NCBI GenBank assembly: GCA_028277395.1
Contig: JANQGJ010000029.1
Coordinates: 1-59,211 of the forward strand
DNA length: 59,211 bases
Source: Bacteroidales bacterium
GTDB taxonomy: Bacteria; Bacteroidota; Bacteroidia; Bacteroidales; F082
Reading direction: 5' to 3'
Every line of letters begins with the position of its first letter. Positions within the stretch are counted from its first letter, which is position 1. The translations under genes were made by a program, and so were the position numbers. Of the stretch, positions 8,194 through 17,593 are shown piece after piece. The notes under the pieces were generated by a model. That model was not told the origin of the DNA. It saw only the letters and a list, made by a program, of their open reading frames with translations, and made no database searches.

Positions 8194-8946
8194 TCAAATA
8201 TTAGAGATCATCTTTAAAAACAATTCCTTCTTTCTGGAAGAAACCGGAATCCTGGATGAATCCTGAAGTACAATTATTCCACCAAGTCCCTTTTCGTAAT
8301 GATCAATATATTTCAGATTTACAAGGTGAGACTGATGAGTCCTGAAAAAGCCACAACCGGCCAACATTCCTTCTATCTCTTTTAAAGTTTTAGATATCAC
8401 TAGTTTTGGCTTATTTATGATATTAACCTCCGTATAGTTTTTATCTGCCTTGCATGAAATAATATCCTGAACTTTTACAACATAAATGGAATCATGAGTA
8501 TTTAGAACAATTCTTTTTTCAGATACATCTTTACTTGACTCATTATGAACCAGAGTTTCAAGTTTTGAATTTTGTTCATTGTCTTTTGGTATCGTTAATA
8601 CAGCATTCTCAACTGCAGAGATCAATTCGTTGGTATTAATTGGCTTCACAATATAATCCAGGGCACTTTGCTTAATTGCCTGTATTGCATATTCTTCGTG
8701 TGCAGTGATAAATATGAAATGAAAATTCAGATTTTTAATTTTTTTCAACAGATTAAATCCGGTACCATCTGGCATTCTTATATCAAGTAAAACCAGATCA
8801 GGTTTTAACCTGTTTATTGTAGCAACACCTGTAGATACATTCTCAGCTTCCCCAACAACTTCAACAGTTTTACAATAATGCTCAAGAATATTTCTGACAA
8901 CCTGACGGGCATTAGGTTCATCATCAACAATTACTACTCGAATCAT
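8194..8946 (-). CDS. LytTR-family DNA-binding response regulator
   Basis: This 250-residue regulator has a receiver domain (residues 1-120; VDDE at 7-10, phosphoacceptor Asp55 in LLDIRMPDG, Lys101 in YIVKPI) and a C-terminal LytTR DNA-binding domain (about 145-250) containing the typical FFRTHQSHLVN. It lies 24 bp downstream of the LytS-type kinase gene and is almost certainly its partner. LytTR proteins bind paired direct repeats; such a pair sits just past its 3' end, ahead of the small lipoprotein gene. Confidence 0.95.
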   Translation of the reverse strand: MIRVVIVDDEPNARQVVRNILEHYCKTVEVVGEAENVSTGVATINRLKPDLVLLDIRMPDGTGFNLLKKIKNLNFHFIFITAHEEYAIQAIKQSALDYIVKPINTNELISAVENAVLTIPKDNEQNSKLETLVHNESSKDVSEKRIVLNTHDSIYVVKVQDIISCKADKNYTEVNIINKPKLVISKTLKEIEGMLAGCGFFRTHQSHLVNLKYIDHYEKGLGGIIVLQDSSRIPVSSRKKELFLKMISNI

Positions 8947-8970
8947 AAATCTCTATGTTTAATCAAATAA

Positions 8971-11900
8971 TTACTCAATGGATATTTTTACCGGAAGATT
9001 GAACCTGACAACTGTACCGGAAATTTTCCCATCTTCATCCTTGAGTTCCTCTAATTCAAAAATACTAAAATATCCATGCTGTTTACCGAGGTTTTTGATC
9101 CTTTCTCTGGTTATGCTTAATGCAGTAGATTTATGCTCTTTATCTTTTGAAGACCTTTCGTTATCCTTTGTTAAACCCACTCCATTATCTTTAACTTCGA
9201 AAAACAGTTCATTCCCTCTCAAGTCAAAACTAATCTCTATCAGACCTTTACCATCTTTATAAAAGAGTCCGTGTTCAAGTGAGTTTTCAATCATCGGTTG
9301 AGCCAACATTGGAGGGATCATCAATATGTCATCGTCAATTTCAGGGTCAATGTGTATTTCATATGAAAATTTATCAGGATATCTCAGGGATTGTAATTTC
9401 AAATATAGTCTCAATGTTTCAACCTCTTTGCCAAATTTTATAAATTCCGATCGACTATTATTAAGGATCAACCGGAATAATCTGGCAAAGTCTGATAAAT
9501 AATTACCTGCTTCTCCAGGGTTATGAAGAAATATGTAATTCTGTATCGCCAATAGCGAATTATAGATAAAATGCGGATTCATCTGGAGTCTGAATAATCG
9601 TTGCTGAAGTTCCATCAACCTGTTTTTCTTTTTGAGATCCAGCTCTCTCCTCTTGATCACAAAAAGCATAACTACAGATATTGCAATTACAATAGCAGAA
9701 ATAAACCACCAGGTTAAATAATAGGGCTTTTCAACTTTAAGCCTGATTACTGATGTCGTTTCAGACCAGACACCCTTCCTGTTACCAATATTGTACTTCA
9801 ACAGATAATTACCGGGAGGTACAGCTGCATATCTTACCAGCCGCTGCTTATTATCAATCTCAACCCAGGTTTCATCATATCCTTCCAAAATACATCTGTA
9901 TGAATATCGCTCAGGATTTACAACATCTGTGCTTAATAGTTCAATGGAAAATACATTTTCATCAGGTTCAAGAATTATTACTCTTTCCTGATTCAGGTCA
10001 TGACTAACAATGTGGTCATAAATAAAAAGTCTTCCAAAAAAGGGTGATGGAACTTTAGTGTTCTCAACTATTTCATTCGGATTAAACAAGTTAAATCCTT
10101 TGCTGCATCCCAGAACCACATCGCCATTTTGTAGTTTTATCCCTGCATCTGTGTATGAATTGCTAAGCAGTCCGTCTTGCCTGGTATAATGTTGAAAACT
10201 AAGCTTGTCGTTTTTAAATCTGAACAAACCCTCAGCCCCGGTTCCAATCCAGAGGTCTCCGTTATCATCAGCAACTAATGAGGTAAGGTCAGTTGCAGTC
10301 ATCCCGTTACTTATTCCATATGAAATAAAAGTATCGCTTTCAGGCAGGTACTTCTGAAGTTTATCATTAATCAACCAAATATTACCAAATTTATCTTCAG
10401 TTATTGCAGCAATTTCATTTGATGACAAACCATGTGACTCATTATCATCACTGAAATAGCTTACATATGAATCTGTTGACGGTATATATTTGTGTAAACC
10501 ACAATCAGTTGTTCCAAACCAGATTACACCCTTCGAATCATGTTCCAAATCGGTGATTAACCTGGAACATTCGTTACGTTCAAAACGATGCTTGAAAGAC
10601 TCCAGGAAATTACCACTATTCCTATCAAAAGTAGTTAGACCATACGCTCCCCAAAAACCAATATAAAAATTACCATAGTTATCTTCGGTAAAATCATTAT
10701 ACCAATCTTTCTCCAGTGAGTTCTTATCAAAAGTAAATAGTGTAAATTCTTTTTTCTCAATATTATACCTGTTAAACCCTATACCCTGCCACAATCCTAT
10801 CCACAGATCATCATTATAATCAAAGTACAATGCAGAAACCTTATTACTGGCTATAGAATTTTGATATTGATTTTTAAGATGGTGATGAAACTTACCTGTT
10901 TCCCTATCAAAAAAATCTATTCCGTCATTTTCATAACCGATCCACAGGTTATTGTTTTTATCTTCAGCCAATGCTGTTACAACATAACCTTCAGGGCTAT
11001 TTGATATTCCGGGTATATGCGTATATCGTTTAAACGGATATGCAGGAGGACTATATATGTTAACCCCAATGCTGGTTGCAAACCAAAGATTACCAATTGC
11101 ATCCTCCATTACCTTGTGAACACTGTTACTACTTATTGAATTGGGATTATCCTTTTCATTTCTCATGAGAGTGATCAAATCCTGTTCAACATCATACCTC
11201 ATTACTCCGCTACCAGTGGCAAACCAGATGTTACCTTTTGTATCTTCTGTTATATCATATGTTGTTGTTCCCAGGAACTTTGTAAAAATATCTGTATTCC
11301 TGTCGTATAAGTAGATACCATCGAGAGCAGAAAACCAGAAATTACCATAGCTATCTTCATAATAACAGGCCATGTCGTATGCTCTCTTTTTAGTGTAATC
11401 ATTTTCATCAACAGAAATATAGACTATGGTATCTTTTTCTTCATCAAGATACATTGGCCCCCGATTCCTGACCCCTATCCATAATATACCTTTGTTATCA
11501 CGATAAATATCATGGTATAAATAATAATGCTGATCCACACTCCGGTGCTTATATGAAGCTTCTACAACATGCTTATAAGTATTAAACTTCACAAGATATC
11601 CATCACTTGTTTCAATCCATAGTATGCTATCGTTATCAAACATCAACTGTCGTATACCGGGATACTGATTTATTTTGTCAAAAGGTATTGATTCAAAACT
11701 ATTTGAAGATCTTATATATCTATTTAATCCGCGATCGGTACCTATGTAGATGTCGCCTCCGGCAGACTCATCAATACCGGAGATGAAACCAGATGTCAGG
11801 CTTGTATAATTATCCTCATTATGCCTGAAAACTTCAAACTGTTTTCCATCATATCTGTTTAAACCATCAATGGTTGCAATCCAGATAAAACCATGACTAT

Positions 11901-12066
11901 CCTGAATAATATCAGTAACACGATCATGACTTAAACCATTTTCAGTGGTCAGTCTCTTAAACAAAATCTGGGGATTATCTATCGTTTCTTTATCATACAA
12001 TACAGGCCGTTGTGAATATAAGGATAGGATAAACAAACATGACAATATGGAAAATATTATTCTCAA
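8971..12066 (-). CDS. Reg_prop beta-propeller sensor kinase of the LytS type
   Basis: This 1031-residue membrane sensor begins with a signal peptide (about 1-18). A periplasmic array of at least eleven two-component-regulator-propeller repeats (about 30-680; e.g. GFIWIATIDGLNRYDG, GNIWFATGSGVMRYD, GDLWIGTGAEGLFRF) should form two propellers, followed by a Y_Y_Y domain (about 700-765) and one membrane helix (WWFISAIVIAISVVML). The cytoplasmic part is a LytS-type His_kinase domain (MNPHFIYNSLLAIQNYIF, the His in NPHF) and a HATPase (DNGVGLTKD). Unlike hybrid HTCS regulators it has no receiver or AraC domain; output goes to the LytTR protein. It is 18 bp after miaA. The ligand is unknown. Confidence 0.95.
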   Translation of the reverse strand: MRIIFSILSCLFILSLYSQRPVLYDKETIDNPQILFKRLTTENGLSHDRVTDIIQDSHGFIWIATIDGLNRYDGKQFEVFRHNEDNYTSLTSGFISGIDESAGGDIYIGTDRGLNRYIRSSNSFESIPFDKINQYPGIRQLMFDNDSILWIETSDGYLVKFNTYKHVVEASYKHRSVDQHYYLYHDIYRDNKGILWIGVRNRGPMYLDEEKDTIVYISVDENDYTKKRAYDMACYYEDSYGNFWFSALDGIYLYDRNTDIFTKFLGTTTYDITEDTKGNIWFATGSGVMRYDVEQDLITLMRNEKDNPNSISSNSVHKVMEDAIGNLWFATSIGVNIYSPPAYPFKRYTHIPGISNSPEGYVVTALAEDKNNNLWIGYENDGIDFFDRETGKFHHHLKNQYQNSIASNKVSALYFDYNDDLWIGLWQGIGFNRYNIEKKEFTLFTFDKNSLEKDWYNDFTEDNYGNFYIGFWGAYGLTTFDRNSGNFLESFKHRFERNECSRLITDLEHDSKGVIWFGTTDCGLHKYIPSTDSYVSYFSDDNESHGLSSNEIAAITEDKFGNIWLINDKLQKYLPESDTFISYGISNGMTATDLTSLVADDNGDLWIGTGAEGLFRFKNDKLSFQHYTRQDGLLSNSYTDAGIKLQNGDVVLGCSKGFNLFNPNEIVENTKVPSPFFGRLFIYDHIVSHDLNQERVIILEPDENVFSIELLSTDVVNPERYSYRCILEGYDETWVEIDNKQRLVRYAAVPPGNYLLKYNIGNRKGVWSETTSVIRLKVEKPYYLTWWFISAIVIAISVVMLFVIKRRELDLKKKNRLMELQQRLFRLQMNPHFIYNSLLAIQNYIFLHNPGEAGNYLSDFARLFRLILNNSRSEFIKFGKEVETLRLYLKLQSLRYPDKFSYEIHIDPEIDDDILMIPPMLAQPMIENSLEHGLFYKDGKGLIEISFDLRGNELFFEVKDNGVGLTKDNERSSKDKEHKSTALSITRERIKNLGKQHGYFSIFELEELKDEDGKISGTVVRFNLPVKISIE

Positions 12067-12084
12067 AACATCATTTAAAATAAA

Positions 12085-12999
12085 TTAATTCTCAATTTTT
12101 TTTAGAATAACAGCTAATTTATCAACTAAATCAATGCTGCCTTCAATCCAGTTAATTTTCACTCCATTTCTTTCCATCCTTCTGAACCAGGTCATTTGCC
12201 TTTTCGCAAACTGATGAATTGCCGTATTTAGTTGCTCAAACATGCTGTTGTATGTTATCCTTCCGGTAACATACCATGTAATATACTTGTACTCAAGACC
12301 ATAATAAATAAGGTCATCTGAATCAATACCGGAATTTATCAGTTTCTCTATTTCCTCAACCATTCCCTCCTGCAACCTTGCCTCTAACCTCTCTGTGATC
12401 CTTTTTCGTATTATCGCTCTTTCAAAATGCACACCAAAATTAACTGATCTGAATTCCGGCAATTTTACTGATTTGCTGTTTCCTTTAGACTGGTTATCTG
12501 CAATTTCAATGGCCCGGACCAAACGTACCCGGTCTGAAATATCAGATACATTATGTAATGGTCCGTATGAACGAAGCTTCTCTATCAGTTCTTCATCACT
12601 TTTACCTGTAAGAGATTCCCTCAGATCATTATTTTGTACTACTTCACTCATCTGATAACCTCGAAGAACTGCATCCAGATACATTCCACTGCCACCACAT
12701 AATACCGGTATTTTATTTCTTGATGAAATGTCTGTAAAAGCATTAGAAAACTCCGACAAATAGCTAAAAACATTGAACCTGGAACCCGGATCAAGGATAT
12801 CAATCAGATGGTATGGAATCTGATCACCATTAACAATGTAATCTTTAACGTCTTTTCCGGTACCTATATCCATTCTACGATAAACCTGCCTTGAATCAGC
12901 ACTTATTATCTCACCATCAATCAAAGAAGCCAGGTTGGCAGCAAGTTTTGTTTTCCCTGTAGCCGTTGGTCCCAAAATAGTTATCAGATTACATGCCAT
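12085..12999 (-). CDS. miaA: tRNA dimethylallyltransferase
   Basis: MiaA adds a dimethylallyl group to N6 of A37 in tRNAs reading UNN codons. The 304-residue protein has the P-loop GPTATGKT (10-17), the DSRQVYRRMDIGTGK motif that binds substrate, GGSGMYLDA, and the family C-terminal KRQMTWFRR. It sits in a tight minus-strand run: the glycosyltransferase gene ends 17 bp upstream and the sensor kinase starts 18 bp downstream, so it may share their transcript. Confidence 0.96.
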   Translation of the reverse strand: MACNLITILGPTATGKTKLAANLASLIDGEIISADSRQVYRRMDIGTGKDVKDYIVNGDQIPYHLIDILDPGSRFNVFSYLSEFSNAFTDISSRNKIPVLCGGSGMYLDAVLRGYQMSEVVQNNDLRESLTGKSDEELIEKLRSYGPLHNVSDISDRVRLVRAIEIADNQSKGNSKSVKLPEFRSVNFGVHFERAIIRKRITERLEARLQEGMVEEIEKLINSGIDSDDLIYYGLEYKYITWYVTGRITYNSMFEQLNTAIHQFAKRQMTWFRRMERNGVKINWIEGSIDLVDKLAVILKKIEN

Positions 13000-13016
13000 T
13001 GTATTAGTCTGTTTTG

Positions 13017-14252
13017 TTATTTATTAATATTTCCGAGGTTTGTAAACCTTGATTCCCTTATCTTAAGCTCTTCAGAAAATAAAAAATCACGAAGTTCATT
13101 CAGTACCCTTAAATCCGATTTCAGATAGTCCAAATTTACCAGTTCTTCCAATAGATATTTATCGATATTATCCTCGTAGAATTTCTGCAAATAATCAGCC
13201 ATAATTTTTTCGTCAGGTGTAGTATTATTCACATGGTTTTTTCTTAAAAACTGTAATATTCTTAATCCATCTACTTTATTGCAACATGCTTTTATAAAAT
13301 TACCTGTATCTTTATAATTACGACGTAGGGGTTCCCAAATACCTGATGAAGATGATTGTCCCGCCAAAAAGTAATCCATTGGTGTTGCAATATTATTTTC
13401 GAACAATTCTCCAAACAATGAAAATGTATTTTCTATTTTATCAAAATCGCTAAAATGATAATGAGGATAAGAGCTCCAGTCACCATCAACTCCTTTGATC
13501 AGTGCGGGACCTGTACCAAAGGTTACTCTGTCAGAAAATCTTGAAGAAGGATAGGCCACTGTTGGAACCCATAATCCGATTTCACCGGTTTTAACAAGCT
13601 TCTGAAGAAAATAAAAATCCTCCCCTGCAATAACCGGAGTCAGCCCTCCTGACTTTCTATAGGCCCTTACCGAACATGCCATTGCAGAACCCAATGCGGT
13701 AAAACAATATGGATTATTGATTCTGATCATGTTGAGCAGGTAGTATCTCATATAAATTTCATATCGTAATATGAGCCTGCTTGTACTGTTAAAGTTTGTT
13801 TTGTGGTAATAAGGTATGGATAAACCTGAAATCGAATCATTGTCTTTAAAAAATGTAACAACCGAATTTATATAATCTGGAGGATAATATGTATCTGCAT
13901 CAATACTGATTATAATGTCGTTCACATCTGCATTGTCTGAAACAAAATCCATGATAACTTTTCTGGCCCAGCCTACTCCACCTTTTTTATCAGTCCATCC
14001 CATACCTGGTGAACATTTATCAATAACATGGATATCAAGATCCTTACTGTCTCTCAATAACTTTAAACTCTTCTGATTATCATGACAAATTTTGATTTTT
14101 TCTTTATCATTCCACCAGGAGTCATATTGATTTACGCATACAACAACCTTAAAGTTATCTGTATTCTGATCATTTAAACACTCCAGCAAAGATGAAATAT
14201 TGTCTGATTCATTCATTACCGGTAATGCTATATAAACATTGAGCTTACCCAT
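13017..14252 (-). CDS. Family 2-like glycosyltransferase
   Basis: This 411-residue protein has a GT-A nucleotide-sugar fold: an N-terminal strand-turn NESDNISSLLECL, the segment GGVGWARKVIMDFV (about 91-104), and the metal-binding DAD (118-120) in SIDADTYYPP. A GEDFYFLQKL motif (about 220) corresponds to the acceptor/catalytic ED of the family. There is no membrane helix, so it probably works at the cytoplasmic face. The C-terminal ~150 residues are helical and not recognised. It heads the minus-strand run with miaA and the two-component genes. Donor and acceptor are unknown. Confidence 0.82.
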   Translation of the reverse strand: MGKLNVYIALPVMNESDNISSLLECLNDQNTDNFKVVVCVNQYDSWWNDKEKIKICHDNQKSLKLLRDSKDLDIHVIDKCSPGMGWTDKKGGVGWARKVIMDFVSDNADVNDIIISIDADTYYPPDYINSVVTFFKDNDSISGLSIPYYHKTNFNSTSRLILRYEIYMRYYLLNMIRINNPYCFTALGSAMACSVRAYRKSGGLTPVIAGEDFYFLQKLVKTGEIGLWVPTVAYPSSRFSDRVTFGTGPALIKGVDGDWSSYPHYHFSDFDKIENTFSLFGELFENNIATPMDYFLAGQSSSSGIWEPLRRNYKDTGNFIKACCNKVDGLRILQFLRKNHVNNTTPDEKIMADYLQKFYEDNIDKYLLEELVNLDYLKSDLRVLNELRDFLFSEELKIRESRFTNLGNINK

Positions 14253-14360
14253 ATCGTTACTATACCTTTGTTTGAAAGTCGAAGTGCATTACTATTTACC
14301 TAAGCAACCACAAAAATGCTATAAATGATAAATATAATGGTGATAGTAATAAATAATTCC

Positions 14361-14368
14361 TATTTTTG
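14361..14368 (+). promoter_or_regulatory. Candidate -7 box (TATTTTTG) for the phenylalanine hydroxylase gene
   Basis: TATTTTTG fully matches TAnnTTTG and lies 32 bp before the ATG. A second match, TACCTTTG at 14263-14270, lies ~130 bp upstream and could be an alternative. No TTG is present at the expected -33 position for the nearer box. Confidence 0.4.
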
Positions 14369-14399
14369 AGCTAATTTATAATCTTTCCAAATAAGACAA

Positions 14400-16121
14400 A
14401 TGACAACAGATATTATAGCTACAAAATTACCACGTCACCTTGCCTCATTCGTCATTGATCAAAACTATGACAGATATACTGCACAGGACCATTCAGTTTG
14501 GAGAGCAGTAATGAAACAAAATACGAATTATCTGAAAAAAGTGGCACATAAATCTTACATTGATGGATTAAAAAAAACGGGAATATCTGTTAATAAAATA
14601 CCAGGTATTGAAGAAATGAACAACGCTTTGCACAAAATTGGCTGGGCAGCTGTTACCGTTGATGGATTTATACCTCCTTCGGCATTTATGGAATTTCAAA
14701 AGCATAAGGTACTTGTTATTGCAGCTGATATCAGACCGGTAAACCAGATTTCATACACACCGGCGCCTGATATTATACACGAAGCTGCAGGGCATGCTCC
14801 CATTATAGCTGATTATGAGTATGCCGAATACCTGAGATATTTTGGCGAAATAGGATGCAGGGCGTTTTCATCGGCTTCAGATTATAAAATTTATGAAGCA
14901 ATAAGGCATTTGTCAATTCTTAAAGCTGACCCTACTACGCCACCGGATAAAATAGTACTTGCAGAAAAACTTTTAAACAAAGCTGTTGATAATACCGAAA
15001 TGCCATCCGAGATGTCATTAATCAGAAATTTACACTGGTGGACAGTTGAATATGGTCTGGTTGGGAATATGAATAATCCAAAAATATATGGAGCAGGATT
15101 ATTATCTTCAATCGGAGAAAGCAAAAGTGCACTCAAATATGATGTTAATAAAATACTTTATTCTCTTGATGCCAAAGATTATAGTTTTGATATTACAGCA
15201 CCCCAACCCCAACTGTTTGTTACTCCTGATTTCAAACACCTGACAACCGTTCTTGATGAATTTGCCAACCTTATGTCCTTACGAACCGGCGGATTGGATG
15301 GGATAATGAATGCCATTGAGTCTCAATCAACAGCTACAGTTGAGTATTCATCAGGCCTTCAGGTATCAGGGACATTTACAGATGTAATAATTCACAAAGG
15401 AAGACCTGTTTATATAAACACTTCTGGGCCAACAACATTGAATTACTCAGGATTCATGCTTGAGGGTGAAGGGCCTGAAAACCATAAAGAAGGATTTGGA
15501 TCACCCATAGGAAAGATTGCTGGTACTTTAAAACCAACCAGACTCTTAACTGATAAAGACCTTGTTAAACTTGGGATTGAAAAAGGTAAACAATCAGCAT
15601 TCCGATTTGAATCCGGCATTAAAGTTGAGGGGGAGTTAATGAAAGTTGACAGAAAAGATGGTAAAATAATACTTATGACTTTCAATAACTGTACTGTTAC
15701 TCATAACGGTAAAACACTGTTTGAACCTGCCTGGGGAAGGTATGATATGGCTATAGGTGAAACAATTGTAAGCGCATTTAGTGGTCCGGCTGACCCGGAT
15801 GGATTTGGACTTAACTATGAGGCTCCCAAAGAAAAGACACATCAGCTTACATATAAAAGAGATGAGCTAATATTACATAATTATTATAGTGAAGTTGCTG
15901 ACATAAGACAAAATAGTAAAGATTTTAAGTTATTACCGTCAATAGCAAAGCATCTTGAAACTAATTATCCCACAGAATGGTTATTGTTGACTGAGATTTA
16001 TGAACTGGCACTTGTTGATCCTGAACTGAAATCATTTTCAAACGAAATCAAAGAAAGATTGTCCGGGATAAGAAACAGTCAACCTGAATCCGCTACAATT
16101 ATTGAAAGCATAATTGATTAA
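14400..16121 (+). CDS. Phenylalanine 4-hydroxylase, long form (biopterin-dependent)
   Basis: This iron- and pterin-dependent enzyme hydroxylates phenylalanine to tyrosine with O2. The iron ligands are visible: His127 and His132 in IIHEAAGHAP and Glu217 in WWTVEYGL. About 85 residues separate the His pair from the Glu, against ~40 in short bacterial enzymes, so there is a helical insertion between them. The catalytic domain covers about 1-310. A further ~260 residues follow, with a beta-rich part (about 320-470) and a helical end, as in the long PheH forms known from Bacteroidota and Bacillus. The role of the extension is unknown. The downstream DUF302 gene begins 58 bp later. Confidence 0.92.
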   Translation: MTTDIIATKLPRHLASFVIDQNYDRYTAQDHSVWRAVMKQNTNYLKKVAHKSYIDGLKKTGISVNKIPGIEEMNNALHKIGWAAVTVDGFIPPSAFMEFQKHKVLVIAADIRPVNQISYTPAPDIIHEAAGHAPIIADYEYAEYLRYFGEIGCRAFSSASDYKIYEAIRHLSILKADPTTPPDKIVLAEKLLNKAVDNTEMPSEMSLIRNLHWWTVEYGLVGNMNNPKIYGAGLLSSIGESKSALKYDVNKILYSLDAKDYSFDITAPQPQLFVTPDFKHLTTVLDEFANLMSLRTGGLDGIMNAIESQSTATVEYSSGLQVSGTFTDVIIHKGRPVYINTSGPTTLNYSGFMLEGEGPENHKEGFGSPIGKIAGTLKPTRLLTDKDLVKLGIEKGKQSAFRFESGIKVEGELMKVDRKDGKIILMTFNNCTVTHNGKTLFEPAWGRYDMAIGETIVSAFSGPADPDGFGLNYEAPKEKTHQLTYKRDELILHNYYSEVADIRQNSKDFKLLPSIAKHLETNYPTEWLLLTEIYELALVDPELKSFSNEIKERLSGIRNSQPESATIIESIID

Positions 16122-16179
16122 TATTGCTGTTACAAATTGTTATATAGATAAAATTTCTAAACTAGAAGAATTACAAACC

Positions 16180-16569
16180 ATGAGCTATTATTTTAACAAA
16201 GTACTGGAAAATGATAACTTTGACGACGTTTATAATAGAGTAGTTACAGAATTAAAACTTGAGGGATTTGGTGTACTTACTCAAATAAACGTTGATGAAG
16301 TTTTGAAGGAAAAATTAGGTGTAAAATTTAAGAAGTATGCAATATTGGGAGCTTGTAATCCACATGCTGCATACAGGCTGCTTAAAAAAGAAGAAAAAGT
16401 TGGAGCCTTTCTGCCATGCAATGTCGTAATTGAAGAACACGATGACGGAAATATTGAGGTGTTTAGTGTTGATCCTATAGCTGCATTGAAAGCTGTAAAT
16501 AACAACACTATCGGGTGTCATCTAATAGATATCCAGCAAAAACTTAAAAGGGTAATCGAAAATATCTAA
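16180..16569 (+). CDS. DUF302 domain-containing protein
   Basis: The 129-residue product fits the DUF302 family (pattern GFGVLTQINV, then KYAILGACNPHAAYRLL, then LPCNVVIEEHDDG). The family is small, alpha/beta and of unknown function, often found near redox or metal genes. A longer frame from a TTG at 16114 would overlap the hydroxylase gene; the ATG at 16180 matches the usual protein start and is preferred. The conserved single Cys in GACNPH and Cys in LPCNV are present. It is probably co-transcribed with the hydroxylase gene. Confidence 0.85.
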   Translation: MSYYFNKVLENDNFDDVYNRVVTELKLEGFGVLTQINVDEVLKEKLGVKFKKYAILGACNPHAAYRLLKKEEKVGAFLPCNVVIEEHDDGNIEVFSVDPIAALKAVNNNTIGCHLIDIQQKLKRVIENI

Positions 16570-16595
16570 ACTATAGCTTATTAATAGTAGTAATA

Positions 16596-17489
16596 ATGTT
16601 GAAATCCGGGTTTTTAATAATCACATTAATTATTTTGACTGGCTGCGAAATCGTAGCCAAAAAACAAAAAAAAGAGGAAATTAAAAATATGACAGAAAAA
16701 AACTACACTAAAGTTACCGGAATTGGTGGTATATTTTTTAAATGCAAAAATCCGGAAGAAACGAAAAAGTGGTATAACCAAAATCTGGGACTTATAACCA
16801 ACGAATACGGATCATTGTTTGAATTCAGGATTTTAGAAGAAAAAGATAAGGTTGGATATCTGCAATGGAGTCCGTTTTCAGAGTCAACATCATATTTTGA
16901 GCCATCAGAAAGTAGTTTTATGGTTAACTACAGAGTTGATAACCTCTCGAAACTTGCAGATGAACTTAAACTGAATGGAGTTACTATACTCGACACAATT
17001 GAAAGCTACGAATATGGTAGTTTTCTGCATATCCTTGATCCTGAAAATAATAAAATTGAGCTTTGGGAACCCATTGACAGTGTTTTCACAAGCCCGGAAA
17101 GCGGTAAAACATCTGTAGAAACAGGAATTGGTGGTTTTATGTTTAAGTCTGAAAACCCTGCAAAACTGAACACATGGTATCAGGAAAATCTGGGATTTAA
17201 ACTGGATGATTATGGTTCTCTTTTCAGTTTTAGAAATGCATTAAACCCTGATGATTTAGACTATTTGAGATGGAGTCCCATGCCTGAAAATACCGATTAT
17301 CTTGGCTCTGCTTCCCAGGAGTATATGATAAATTACCGGGTACAAAACATTGAAGAATTAGTTAAACAATTAAAAGACAATAATGTAACTGTTCTTGACA
17401 CTGTTGAAAACACCGATATTGGTAAATTTGTCCATGTTCTTGATAATAGTGGTAACAAAATTGAACTTTGGGAACCCGATTTTAAATAA
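16596..17489 (+). CDS. Tandem VOC (glyoxalase-fold) protein with lipoprotein signal
   Basis: This protein has two consecutive ~125-residue vicinal-oxygen-chelate domains (about 38-160 and 172-297), each starting GIGG(I/F) and ending with D(P/N)..NKIELWEP, a clear internal duplication. The VOC fold supports glyoxalases, dioxygenases and binding proteins; the reaction here is unknown. The N-terminus (MLKSGFLIITLIILTGC) is a signal peptide with lipobox LTGC at Cys17, making it a predicted lipoprotein, unusual for this fold. An internal ATG at codon 32 would give a cytoplasmic form. The gene follows DUF302 by 26 bp. Confidence 0.82.
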   Translation: MLKSGFLIITLIILTGCEIVAKKQKKEEIKNMTEKNYTKVTGIGGIFFKCKNPEETKKWYNQNLGLITNEYGSLFEFRILEEKDKVGYLQWSPFSESTSYFEPSESSFMVNYRVDNLSKLADELKLNGVTILDTIESYEYGSFLHILDPENNKIELWEPIDSVFTSPESGKTSVETGIGGFMFKSENPAKLNTWYQENLGFKLDDYGSLFSFRNALNPDDLDYLRWSPMPENTDYLGSASQEYMINYRVQNIEELVKQLKDNNVTVLDTVENTDIGKFVHVLDNSGNKIELWEPDFK

Positions 17490-17569
17490 AACGTTTAGGA
17501 ACATTTGATACTGAAATCAAAATTAGTCCGATAAACATCTTCCATATCATTCCAAACATGAGAAAAGAT

Positions 17570-17577
17570 TAGATTTG
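17570..17577 (+). promoter_or_regulatory. Candidate -7 box (TAGATTTG) for the yggS-like gene
   Basis: TAGATTTG fully matches TAnnTTTG and ends 16 bp before the ATG at 17594, implying a leader of ~10 nt. There is no TTG at the ideal upstream spacing. Confidence 0.45.
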
Positions 17578-17593
17578 CAAAAAATTTTATCGA

